Below, in pieces: positions 18,147 to 26,544 of a stretch of 58,164 nt of DNA. Under the pieces are notes generated by a model. That model saw only the letters and a list, made by a program, of their open reading frames with translations. It had not been told where the DNA came from and did no database searches. Both the position numbers and the translations under genes were made by a program. Source of the DNA: Phycisphaerae bacterium (lineage in GTDB: Bacteria; Planctomycetota; Phycisphaerae; SM23-33); the NCBI GenBank assembly GCA_011050235.1, contig DRGC01000024.1, positions 1 through 58,164 of the forward strand. Direction: 5' to 3'. Each line of letters begins with the position of its first letter. Position 1 is the stretch's first letter.

Positions 18147-19718
18147 TTATCGAGTGCGGGCGAAGCCTTTGGGATCGATACCGAGCTGTTGAATACGGTA
18201 TCGGAGAATTCGGCCGGTCGTCTGCAGGTCTCGGCTGGCGGCGGCGGTGTTGCCGTTGGCGCGTTTCAGCGCGTCGACGATGATCTCGCGTTCGACCATC
18301 GCCACGCGGTCGGCCAGCGTGCCTTCACCGATCGTATCGGATGCGTCGGAGGTCTGCAGCGTCGGCGGCAGGTGATGGCCGTGGATCACGCCGTCGGTGC
18401 TGAGCAGGACGGCCCGCTCGATGCAGTTCTCCAGCTCGCGGACGTTGCCGGGCCAGTGATAGGCCACCATCATGTTGATCGCCGGCGTACTGATGCGGCG
18501 AACATCCTTGCTCATTCGCTGGCGATAGCGCTCGACGAAGCAGTCGGCCAGCAACAGCAGGTCGTCCTTGCGGTCGCGCAGGGGCGGCAGCAGGATCGGG
18601 AAAACGTTGATGCGGTAGTACAGGTCCTGGCGGAACTCCTTGTCAGTCAGCGCCTTTTCCAGGTCGCGGTTGGTGGCTGTGATGATACGGACGTTGGCCT
18701 TGAACGTCTTGCTGCTGCCCACACGCTCGTATTGGCGATCCTGGAGCACGCCCAGCAGTTTGACCTGCGTGGGCAGGGAGAACTCGCCGATCTCGTCGAG
18801 AAACAGCGTGCCGCCTTCGGCCTCTTCGATTCGCCCGCGGCGGGTCTCGATCGCGCTGGTGAAGGCGCCCTTCTCGTGGCCGAACAGTTCGCTCTCCATC
18901 AGGCTTTCCGACAGGGCGGCGCAGTTGACCTTCACGAACGGCCCATTGGCGCGCGGGCTGGAATAGTGAATGGCGTGGGCGACGAGCTCCTTGCCCGTGC
19001 CGGACTCGCCGCGGATCAGGACGGTCGTGTCGGTGGGGGCGACCTGGTGAATGGCCCGGTAGACCTCGCGCATGGTCTTGGAGTTGCCGATGATGTTTTC
19101 CGGGCGGAACGTGTCGGCCAGCTGGTGACGGAGGCGCAGGTTCTCTTCCTCCAGCGCCTCGCGTTCGGTGGCCAGGGCCTGGCGGGCCTTGACGTCGTTG
19201 GCGATCATGCTGGCGATGATGCTGAGCACGCGGACGTCTTCGTCGAGCGAGACGGCCTCATCGAACACGCGGTCGATCGACAGGGCGCCGATCGCCTCGT
19301 TGCCGACGGCGATGGGCACGCAGATGTAGCTGATCTCCTCGGAGCTCTTTCGGCGCTCATGGAGGTGGTCGAGAAACGCCGGTTCCTGGGAGATCTTCGG
19401 CACTACGGCCGGCCGGCCTGTCCGGATGACCTGCCCGGTAATTCCCTCACCGGCGGCATAACGGATATTCCGGCGGCGGCCGTCGGCGAGGTCGTGGGCG
19501 ACCTCGATCCGCAGTTCCTGCTCATCCGGCGACAGCAGCATGATGGTCCCTCGCCGCATACCAAGCTCGCTGTCGAGAACATCGAGTATCTCAGCCAGTG
19601 TAGACCGCTGCTGCCCGGCCCCGATCGCCAGCATGCCGCTGATGCGGTAGAGGGCGTCTAGCTCATTGGGGTGTCGGCTCGTGGCGGTCGACGGGGTCAC
19701 ATTTGTGCTGTTAGCCAT
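18147..19718 (-). CDS. NifA-type sigma-54-dependent transcriptional activator (GAF, AAA+, Fis HTH)
   Basis: This 523-residue enhancer-binding protein has an N-terminal GAF sensor domain (about residues 20-170, ending in [17 protein letters not shown]). A coiled linker follows, then the AAA+ domain (about 205-440) with Walker A GESGTGKE (237-244), Walker [12 protein letters not shown] and the R-finger region. A C-terminal Fis-type helix-turn-helix ([20 protein letters not shown]) ends the protein. The sigma-54 contact loop reads GAFTSA (284-289) instead of the usual GAFTGA. It is divergent from amtB-glnK, so control of ammonium uptake and assimilation is likely. NifA itself is one possibility, but no nif structural genes are in the window. 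The ATG is preceded by TGGAAAAAG. Confidence 0.88.
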   Translation of the reverse strand: MANSTNVTPSTATSRHPNELDALYRISGMLAIGAGQQRSTLAEILDVLDSELGMRRGTIMLLSPDEQELRIEVAHDLADGRRRNIRYAAGEGITGQVIRTGRPAVVPKISQEPAFLDHLHERRKSSEEISYICVPIAVGNEAIGALSIDRVFDEAVSLDEDVRVLSIIASMIANDVKARQALATEREALEEENLRLRHQLADTFRPENIIGNSKTMREVYRAIHQVAPTDTTVLIRGESGTGKELVAHAIHYSSPRANGPFVKVNCAALSESLMESELFGHEKGAFTSAIETRRGRIEEAEGGTLFLDEIGEFSLPTQVKLLGVLQDRQYERVGSSKTFKANVRIITATNRDLEKALTDKEFRQDLYYRINVFPILLPPLRDRKDDLLLLADCFVERYRQRMSKDVRRISTPAINMMVAYHWPGNVRELENCIERAVLLSTDGVIHGHHLPPTLQTSDASDTIGEGTLADRVAMVEREIIVDALKRANGNTAAASRDLQTTGRILRYRIQQLGIDPKGFARTR

Positions 19719-19752
19719 GTCACTTTTTCCAGAAAGCCCGTTTTGTTACCTA

Positions 19753-19781
19753 TTGACAAGATAGTTACAGAATTGTATATA
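19753..19781 (+). promoter_or_regulatory. Consensus sigma-70 promoter upstream of amtB
   Basis: TTGACA (19753-19758), 17-base spacer, TATATA (19776-19781). The leader to the amtB ATG would be about 205 bases. The opposite strand also offers TTGTAT, 17 bases, TACAAT over the same region, which could serve the divergent NifA-like gene. Confidence 0.6.
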
Positions 19782-19886
19782 GCGGGCATATTCAATACAA
19801 GTTTGTTGTTTCCTTTCCTTGGAAGTGGGTTGCATCCAAATCTGTAACATCTGTAAGTCAGTCGTGTTATGGTTCTTGCACGACAT

Positions 19887-19902
19887 TGGCACGCCATGTG
19901 TT
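19887..19902 (+). promoter_or_regulatory. Possible sigma-54 promoter of amtB (imperfect -12)
   Basis: A perfect -24 element TGGCACG (19887-19893) is followed at the correct spacing by GTGTT, where TTGCA is expected; the invariant GC of the -12 is GT here. It is suggestive because a sigma-54 activator gene is next door. Confidence 0.35.
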
Positions 19903-19915
19903 ATGTCCAGTGCAT

Positions 19916-19932
19916 GGCAAGAAGTTCTTGCC
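19916..19932 (+). promoter_or_regulatory. Perfect 8-bp inverted repeat in the amtB leader
   Basis: GGCAAGAA-G-TTCTTGCC, 63 bases before the amtB ATG and 14 bases after the possible sigma-54 promoter. It could be a protein-binding site or a small RNA hairpin at the transcript start. Confidence 0.5.
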
Positions 19933-19994
19933 GGGGCAGTGGTTTGTTCGCGCCGGCATTATGACGACCGCGGATTGTTTGGAAAGGACTGACA

Positions 19995-21338
19995 ATGAAA
20001 CACCCGCGTTGGATGCTACTGGTGCTTGTGGCGATCGGAGCTCTACTCGTGTTCCCCCAGGCATCGCCGGGGGCCGAGGAAGATAGCCCCTCGGTTGTCT
20101 CCGAGATCGTCGGGCTGGACACCGTCTGGGTGCTGATCACGGCCTTTCTTGTGTTCTTCATGCAGGCGGGCTTCGCGATGCTCGAGACGGGCCTCACGCG
20201 CGCCAAGAACGCCTGCAATATTCTGATGAAGAACTTCATGGACTTCAGCGTCGCCAGCATCATGTTCTTCCTGGTTGGCTATGCGCTGATGTTTGGTGAG
20301 TTTAACGGGTTCATCGGTTTCTCGGGGTTCGGGCTAAGTTCCGTCGGCGATGGCGCGACGAACGTGCCCATCTGGGCGTTCTGGCTGTTTCAGGCGGCGT
20401 TTTGCGGAACAGCGGCCACGATCGTCTCCGGCGCGATGGCTGGGCGGATGAAGTTCAAGTCGTACCTGTTGTTCACGGTTGTCATCAGTGCAGTGGTCTA
20501 TCCCATCATCGGGCACTGGGTCTGGAACACCGGGGGTTGGCTGTATAAGCTTGGCTTCGCCGATTTCGCCGGTTCGACCGTCGTCCACGCTACCGGTGGC
20601 TGCGCGGGGTTTATTGGGGCGGTGCTGCTGGGTCCCCGGATCGGCAGGTACAACGGAAAGACCAAGGCCATCGCCGGTCATTCGATCCCTCTGGCGTGCA
20701 TAGGCGTTTTCATTCTCTGGTTCGGATGGTTCGGCTTCAATCCCGGCTCGACCCTGGGCGTTGTCGGCAAGGAGTCACTCATCGGCTTGGTGGCCGCCAA
20801 CACCAACCTCGCCGCAGCGGCGGGCGCGATCATGGCCATGATCACAGTGTGGGTGCTCTATGGCAAGCCGGACCTATCGATGACGATGAACGGCGCGCTG
20901 GCGGGGCTGGTGGCGATCACGGCGCCCTGTGCGTTCGTGCAGCCATGGGCCGCCATTGTGATCGGCGGCGTCGCCGGTGTGGTCGTGGTAGCGGGCGTGG
21001 CCCTGATGGATAGAATTAGGGTTGACGATCCTGTTGGCGCCGTGGCGGTGCATGGTATTTGTGGTCTGTGGGGGACGCTCGCGGTGGGCTTGTTCGGCGC
21101 GCCGGCGTATGGGATTAACGGCCTGTTCTACGGCGGCGGATTTACCCAGCTCGGTATTCAGGCGTTAGGCACGTTCGCCTGCGCGGCGTTCGCCATAGCG
21201 GCGATGGGCATTGTTTTCCTTGCGATCAAGAAGACCGTCGGTCTGCGAGTGAGCAGGGACGAGGAACTGCGCGGCTTGGATATCGGCGAGCACGGGATGG
21301 AATCCTACGCGGGCTTCCAGGTCTTTGTCACCGAATAG
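19995..21338 (+). CDS. amtB: Ammonium transporter
   Basis: This 447-residue Amt/Mep channel conducts ammonium across the inner membrane. An N-terminal signal-like helix is followed by ETGLTRAKNACNILMKNFMDF, the family signature, and about eleven membrane helices. The twin histidines of the conduction pore are present: H198 in VVHATGG and H353 in AVAVHGICGLWGTLAVG. The ATG follows GGAAAGGA. The gene is followed 15 bases later by a PII gene, the standard amtB-glnK pairing in which PII plugs the channel when nitrogen is plentiful. Confidence 0.97.
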   Translation: MKHPRWMLLVLVAIGALLVFPQASPGAEEDSPSVVSEIVGLDTVWVLITAFLVFFMQAGFAMLETGLTRAKNACNILMKNFMDFSVASIMFFLVGYALMFGEFNGFIGFSGFGLSSVGDGATNVPIWAFWLFQAAFCGTAATIVSGAMAGRMKFKSYLLFTVVISAVVYPIIGHWVWNTGGWLYKLGFADFAGSTVVHATGGCAGFIGAVLLGPRIGRYNGKTKAIAGHSIPLACIGVFILWFGWFGFNPGSTLGVVGKESLIGLVAANTNLAAAAGAIMAMITVWVLYGKPDLSMTMNGALAGLVAITAPCAFVQPWAAIVIGGVAGVVVVAGVALMDRIRVDDPVGAVAVHGICGLWGTLAVGLFGAPAYGINGLFYGGGFTQLGIQALGTFACAAFAIAAMGIVFLAIKKTVGLRVSRDEELRGLDIGEHGMESYAGFQVFVTE

Positions 21339-21353
21339 CGAAAGGCGTTAGCC

Positions 21354-21695
21354 ATGAGACTGATTGTTACCTATATCCAGCCGGAGCGGCTCAACGACGT
21401 CAAACAGTCCCTGTATGCCAACCAGATCTATAAGATATCCATCACCAACGCCCTCGGCTGCGGCGAGCAGCGCGGGTACCACGAGACCTATCGTGGGGTC
21501 GATGTCGAGGTGGACCTGCTCAAGAAGGTCCGGCTGGAGATTGCCGTGAACGAAGATTACGTTCAGGCGACCATCGACGCCATCGTCAAAGGCGCTCGAA
21601 CGGGCGAGATCGGCGACGGCAAGATCTTCGTTCTGCCGCTGGAGCGGTGCGTCCGCATCCGCACCAGCGAGGAGGGCAACGACGCCATCGGCTAG
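21354..21695 (+). CDS. glnK: PII nitrogen regulatory protein (GlnK/GlnB type) without Tyr51
   Basis: This 113-residue PII trimer subunit senses ATP/ADP and 2-oxoglutarate and binds AmtB. Conserved features are Q39 (GEQRG), the Walker-like GEIGDGK with K90, and the C-terminal IRTSEEG. In the T-loop (YRGVDVEV, 46-53) the uridylylation residue Tyr51 is valine and residue 49 is also valine, so neither usual modification site exists; Tyr46 and Arg47 remain. It is therefore likely to respond only to effector binding. The gene lies 15 bases after amtB. gltB follows after an intergenic hairpin element. Confidence 0.95.
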   Translation: MRLIVTYIQPERLNDVKQSLYANQIYKISITNALGCGEQRGYHETYRGVDVEVDLLKKVRLEIAVNEDYVQATIDAIVKGARTGEIGDGKIFVLPLERCVRIRTSEEGNDAIG

Positions 21696-21718
21696 TGCTC
21701 TGTCACAGCTAACATGAC

Positions 21719-21795
21719 GGGTGGCCATCCGCCACAGGCGGACTTGCAAGCCGTGTAGGTGCACCAACACAGGTTGCAAGCAACCTGTGCCACCC
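21719..21795 (+). repeat. Multi-arm hairpin element between glnK and gltB
   Basis: An outer stem GGGTGGC (21719-21725) pairs with GCCACCC (21789-21795). Inside it lie TCCGCC-ACA-GGCGGA (21728-21742), CTTGCAAG, GGTGCACC, and a 10-bp arm CACAGGTTGC/GCAACCTGTG (21768-21789). The whole could fold as a cloverleaf-like RNA or serve as a terminator or attenuator after glnK. Confidence 0.6.
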
Positions 21796-21885
21796 ACCAA
21801 ATTACGTGTTACGGACTACTGGTCGCGGGGGGGATTTGTCCCGCGTGGCGTCAACATTTGGCGCAGCCGATTTTGCGCAGGAGTG

Positions 21886-21891
21886 TATAAT
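21886..21891 (+). promoter_or_regulatory. Possible gltB promoter -10 box
   Basis: A perfect TATAAT at 21886-21891, with no good -35 box at 16-18 bases. It lies about 90 bases before the preferred gltB start. The remaining bases of this gap show nothing else. Confidence 0.4.
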
Positions 21892-21981
21892 CCTGGGTGA
21901 TCTCCTGCCGATTTGTAAATGGGTGGGCGGACAGGCAATTGTGCGCTCAGGTCCCCCAACTCCAGTTGGCTGACGCCTCCA

Positions 21982-24900
21982 ATGATGTTGAGACCACAGG
22001 ACGTTCCAACCCTCGGGTTGTACGAAGCCCGCCGCGAGCATGATGCCTGCGGTATCGGTGCCGTTGTGCGCATCAGCGGCCGGGCCGATCACGAGATTGT
22101 CGCCCACGCCCGCGGCGTGCTGACCAACCTCGTCCACCGTGGGGCCGCCGGCGGCGACGAGACCACCGGCGACGGGGCCGGGATGCTCGTGCAGATCCCC
22201 CACGCGATGCTCCTCAGTGAAGCGACCCGCCTGAAGATCGAGCTGCCCCCGCCCGGCGGCTACGGCGTGGGGATGATCTTCGAGCCCCAGGACAAGAAGG
22301 CCCGCCAGCACTGCGAGAAACTCCTGGTCAAGGCCCTGGGCGACCACGGCCTGAAGGTGCTCGCCTGGCGCGACGTGCCGACGGACGCCGACTGCCTGGG
22401 CGAGACGGCCAGGCTGGTCGAGCCCTTTGTCCGCCAGGTGATCGTGGCCGGCGGCACCGTGAGCGACGTGGCGCTGGAGCGCAAGCTCTACCTCGCCCGC
22501 CGCCGGGCCGAACGGATGGTGGCCGAGGACCTCGGCGACCGGGCCGCCGACTTCTACATCTGTTCGCTGTCCTGTCGGACGCTGATTTACAAGGGCATGT
22601 TCCACGCCGCGCAGCTGTTCGGCTATTACGCGGACCTCACCGACGAGCGGGTGACGACAGCCCTAGCGATTGTTCACCAGCGTTACAGCACCAACACGTT
22701 CCCCAACTGGCGGCTCGCCCAGCCGTTCCGCATGATCGCCCACAACGGCGAGTTCAACACGCTCTCGGGCAACGCCAACCGGATGCTGTCGCGCCAGCAG
22801 CACATGCACTGCGACCACCTCGGCGACATGGCCGACCTCGTGCCGGTGCTGACCGCCGGCGGGAGCGACTCGGCGTGGTTCGACAACGTCGTCGAACTGC
22901 TGACCCATGGCGGGCGGTCGCTGCCGCACGCGATCATGATGATGATCCCCGAGGCGTTCGGCGCGGCGTATCACATCAGCACCGACAAGCGAGCGTTCTA
23001 CGAATACCACGCCGCCATCATGGAGCCGTGGGACGGCCCGGCGGCGGTGCTGTTCACCGACGGGCGGATCGTGGGCGGCACGCTGGACCGCAACGGCCTT
23101 CGCCCGTGCCGCTACGCCGTGACCACCGACGACCTGCTGGTGATGGCCAGCGAGACGGGCGTGGTCGAGTTCCCGCCCGACGGCGTCCGCATGCGGGGGC
23201 GGCTTCAGCCGGGGCGGATGTTCCTCGTCGATACCGTCGAGGGCCGCATCGTCACCGACAACGAAATCAAGAGCAAGATCTCGCGCCAGAAGCCCTATCG
23301 CCGCTGGCTCAGCTCTAACCGGATCGATCTTCGCGGGCTGTTGCACGGCTCGCGGGCGATTCCGTCGGACCAGGCCACCATCGCCCAGCGCATGCGGGTG
23401 TTCGGCTACACGCGCGAACATCTCCACATGATCCTGGCGCCGATGGCCCGCAACGGCCAGGAGCCCCTCGGGTCGATGGGCAACGACGCCGCCCTGGCCG
23501 TCCTCAGCGGCAGGCCCAGGCTGCTGTTCGACTACTTCCAGCAACTGTTCGCCCAGGTCACCAACCCGCCGATCGATCCGCTGCGGGAAGGGCTGGTGAT
23601 GAGCCTGATGACATTCACCGGCAAGCAGCACAACCTGCTGGCCGAGACGCCCGAGCATTGTCGCCAGCTCAAGCTGTCCCATCCGATCCTGACCAACGAC
23701 GACATGGACCGCCTGCGGGACGTGCGGCGGGCCGATTTCAGCGTGGGCACCGTCGATGCGCTGTTCGACGCCGAAACCGACGACCCCGGCGAGTCGCTGA
23801 AAGCGGGGCTGGACGAGCTTGTCCGCTCGGCGGCCCAGGCGATCGACGAGGGCGCGTCGCTGGTGATCGTCTCCGACCGCAATCTCTCGGCGACCCGCGC
23901 GCCGATTCCATCGCTGCTGGCGGTGGCGGCCGTTCACCATGGGCTGCTGCTTCGCGGGCTGCGCAGCGAGGCGGGGCTGGTCGTCGAAAGCGGCGAGGTC
24001 CGCGAGGTGATGCACTATTGCCTGCTGTGCGGCTATGGCGCCAGTGCCATCAACCCCTACCTGGCGCTGGAGATCGTGGATGAGCTGCAGCGCGAGGGCG
24101 AACTGCCCAGCGAGATCGAGCCGGAAAGCCTCATCGACAACATGATCGCCGCCGTCAAGAAGGGCATCCTCAAGACGATGTCCAAGATGGGCATCTCGAC
24201 CCTTCGCAGCTATTGCGGCGCGCAATTGTTCGAGGCGATCGGCATCTCGCGCGGGGTGATCGACGACTACTTCACCGGCACGAGTTCCCGCATTGGCGGG
24301 ATCGGCCTGGCCGAGATCGCCGCCGAGGCGCTGGCCCCGCATCGGGCGGCGTATGTCGACCCGCCGACCCAAGCGCTGGATCTGGACTACGGCGGCGAGT
24401 ACCACTTCCGCACCGACGGCGAGCGACACCTGTGGACGCCGCAGACCATTAGCTGTCTTCAACACGCCGTCCGCCTGGACGACGCCGAGGCCTTCGAGCA
24501 GTACGCCCGGGCGATCAACGACCAGTCGACGGCCGCCTGCACGCTGCGGGGACTGTTCGAGTTCGCCCCCGGCAAGTCCGTGGGGCTGGAGGACGTCGAG
24601 CCGGCCTCGGAGATCGTCAAGCGGTTCTGCACCGGAGCGATGTCGCACGGGTCGATCTCCAAAGAGGCCCACGAGACATTGGCGGCGGGCATGAACCGCC
24701 TCGGAGCGGCCAGCAACACGGGCGAAGGCGGCGAAGACCCCGCCCGCTACGAGCCCAGCGACAACGGCGACGTGCTGAACTGTGTGATCAAGCAGGTCGC
24801 CAGCGGGCGGTTCGGCGTCACGGTCGAATACCTTTCCCAGGCCAAGGAGCTGCAGATCAAGATGGCCCAGGGCGCCAAGCCCGGCGAAGGGGGCCAGTTG

Positions 24901-26544
24901 CCCGGCCATAAGGTCACCGACGAAATCGCACGCCTGCGCCACTCGACGCCGGGCGTGACGCTGATCTCGCCGCCGCCGCATCACGATATCTACTCCATCG
25001 AGGACCTGGCGCAGTTGATCTACGATCTGAAATGCGCTAACCCCGACGCGGAGGTGTCGGTCAAGCTCGTCGCCGAAGTCGGCGTCGGCACGATCGCCGC
25101 CGGCGTGGTCAAGGGCGGCGCCGACGAGGTCCTCATCAGCGGCCATGACGGCGGAACGGGGGCCAGTCCGCTGTCGTCGATCAAGCACGCGGGCGTGCCG
25201 TGGGAACTCGGCCTGGCCGAGACGCAACAGACGCTGATGCTCAACGGCCTGCGGGACCGTGTTCGCGTGCAGGTGGACGGGCAGCTCAAGACCGGGCGCG
25301 ACGTGGTGATCGGCGCGATGCTGGGCGGCGAGCGGTTCGGCTTCGGCACCGCGGCGCTGGTGGCGCTGGGCTGCGTGATGATGCGCAAGTGCCACCTCGG
25401 CACGTGCCCGGTGGGCATCGGGACGCAGGACGTTAACCTGCGAAAGCGGTTCACGGGCCAGCCCGAGCATCTGGAGCGGTTCATGTTGTTCGTCGCCGAA
25501 GAGGTCCGCCGGCTGATGGCCGAGCTGGGCTTCCGGCGTTTCGACGACATGGTGGGCCGGGCAGATCGCCTGAACGTCTCCAAGGCCGTCGACCGGTTCA
25601 AGACACGCGGGCTGGACCTGGGCAATATCTTCGCCGGTCTCAACGACCACGAGGGCGTCATCTGTCGCCGCACGCGGAAGCAGAACGACCGAACGGCCGA
25701 CCACCTGGACCACGAGATTATCAAGCAGGCGGCCCCGGCGATCGACCGCGGCAAGGCCGTCGTGATCAATCTGCCCGTCCGCAATCTCCACCGAAGCATC
25801 GGGGCGATGCTGAGCAATCGGATCGTCCGTAAATGGGGGCCCAAGGGCCTGAAGGACGGGACGATCGAGATCAACCTGACCGGCTCGGCTGGGCAGAGCC
25901 TGGGCGCCTTTCTGGCCCCGGGCGTGACGCTGCGGGTCCTGGGCGATGCGAACGATTACGTCGGTAAGGGCCTCTCCGGCGGGCGGATCGTTCTGCTGGC
26001 CCCCGACGAGTGCCGGTTCATGCCCTGCGACAACGTGATCGCCGGCAACACGCTGCTGTACGGGGCGACCAGCGGAGAGGTCTTCATCAACGGCATGGTG
26101 GGCGAGCGGTTCGCCGTCCGCAACAGCGGCGTCACGGCGGTGGTGGAGGGCATCGGCGACCACGGCTGCGAATATATGACCGGTGGCGTGGTGGTCGTGC
26201 TGGGCCAGACGGGCAGGAACTTCGCAGCCGGCATGAGCGGGGGCGTGGCGTATGTGTTCGACGAGTACCAACTGTTCGACACGCTCTGCAACCTCGACAC
26301 GGTCGATCTGGAAAACGTCTGGCAGGAGGAGGACCGCCGGACGCTGCACGAACTGATCAGCCAGCACGCCGAGTGGGCCCGCAGCCGCCAGGCCAAGCGG
26401 ATCCTGAGGGCCTGGCCGGATATGGTCGGCAAGTTCGTGAAGGTCATCCCGCTGGACTACCGCCAGGTGCTGCAGCGCATGCGAGACAGCGAGGACCGCG
26501 ACACCGACACCACGCCGGTGACCGAGGAGGTCTTCCGTGGGTAA
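21982..26544 (+). CDS. gltB: Glutamate synthase (GOGAT), large subunit
   Basis: This protein makes glutamate from glutamine and 2-oxoglutarate. I chose the ATG at 21982 (1520 residues), which leaves a 22-residue propeptide before Cys23 of DACGIGAVV, the nucleophile of the class II amidotransferase domain after processing. The frame is open back to 21919, but neither start has a good ribosome-binding site. The central domain follows, then the FMN-binding synthase domain (SQAKELQIKMAQGAKPGEGG, SGHDGGTGASP), the 3Fe-4S cysteines in CVMMRKCHLGTCP (C-X5-C-X4-C), and the C-terminal GXGXG beta-helix. Its 3' end overlaps gltD by 8 bases. Confidence 0.97.
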   Translation: MMLRPQDVPTLGLYEARREHDACGIGAVVRISGRADHEIVAHARGVLTNLVHRGAAGGDETTGDGAGMLVQIPHAMLLSEATRLKIELPPPGGYGVGMIFEPQDKKARQHCEKLLVKALGDHGLKVLAWRDVPTDADCLGETARLVEPFVRQVIVAGGTVSDVALERKLYLARRRAERMVAEDLGDRAADFYICSLSCRTLIYKGMFHAAQLFGYYADLTDERVTTALAIVHQRYSTNTFPNWRLAQPFRMIAHNGEFNTLSGNANRMLSRQQHMHCDHLGDMADLVPVLTAGGSDSAWFDNVVELLTHGGRSLPHAIMMMIPEAFGAAYHISTDKRAFYEYHAAIMEPWDGPAAVLFTDGRIVGGTLDRNGLRPCRYAVTTDDLLVMASETGVVEFPPDGVRMRGRLQPGRMFLVDTVEGRIVTDNEIKSKISRQKPYRRWLSSNRIDLRGLLHGSRAIPSDQATIAQRMRVFGYTREHLHMILAPMARNGQEPLGSMGNDAALAVLSGRPRLLFDYFQQLFAQVTNPPIDPLREGLVMSLMTFTGKQHNLLAETPEHCRQLKLSHPILTNDDMDRLRDVRRADFSVGTVDALFDAETDDPGESLKAGLDELVRSAAQAIDEGASLVIVSDRNLSATRAPIPSLLAVAAVHHGLLLRGLRSEAGLVVESGEVREVMHYCLLCGYGASAINPYLALEIVDELQREGELPSEIEPESLIDNMIAAVKKGILKTMSKMGISTLRSYCGAQLFEAIGISRGVIDDYFTGTSSRIGGIGLAEIAAEALAPHRAAYVDPPTQALDLDYGGEYHFRTDGERHLWTPQTISCLQHAVRLDDAEAFEQYARAINDQSTAACTLRGLFEFAPGKSVGLEDVEPASEIVKRFCTGAMSHGSISKEAHETLAAGMNRLGAASNTGEGGEDPARYEPSDNGDVLNCVIKQVASGRFGVTVEYLSQAKELQIKMAQGAKPGEGGQLPGHKVTDEIARLRHSTPGVTLISPPPHHDIYSIEDLAQLIYDLKCANPDAEVSVKLVAEVGVGTIAAGVVKGGADEVLISGHDGGTGASPLSSIKHAGVPWELGLAETQQTLMLNGLRDRVRVQVDGQLKTGRDVVIGAMLGGERFGFGTAALVALGCVMMRKCHLGTCPVGIGTQDVNLRKRFTGQPEHLERFMLFVAEEVRRLMAELGFRRFDDMVGRADRLNVSKAVDRFKTRGLDLGNIFAGLNDHEGVICRRTRKQNDRTADHLDHEIIKQAAPAIDRGKAVVINLPVRNLHRSIGAMLSNRIVRKWGPKGLKDGTIEINLTGSAGQSLGAFLAPGVTLRVLGDANDYVGKGLSGGRIVLLAPDECRFMPCDNVIAGNTLLYGATSGEVFINGMVGERFAVRNSGVTAVVEGIGDHGCEYMTGGVVVVLGQTGRNFAAGMSGGVAYVFDEYQLFDTLCNLDTVDLENVWQEEDRRTLHELISQHAEWARSRQAKRILRAWPDMVGKFVKVIPLDYRQVLQRMRDSEDRDTDTTPVTEEVFRG

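Noticed and set aside
17853-19661. A 602-codon open frame opposite the NifA-like gene
   Set aside because: The minus strand carries intact GAF, AAA+ and HTH domains, and the forward frame shows no domain pattern.
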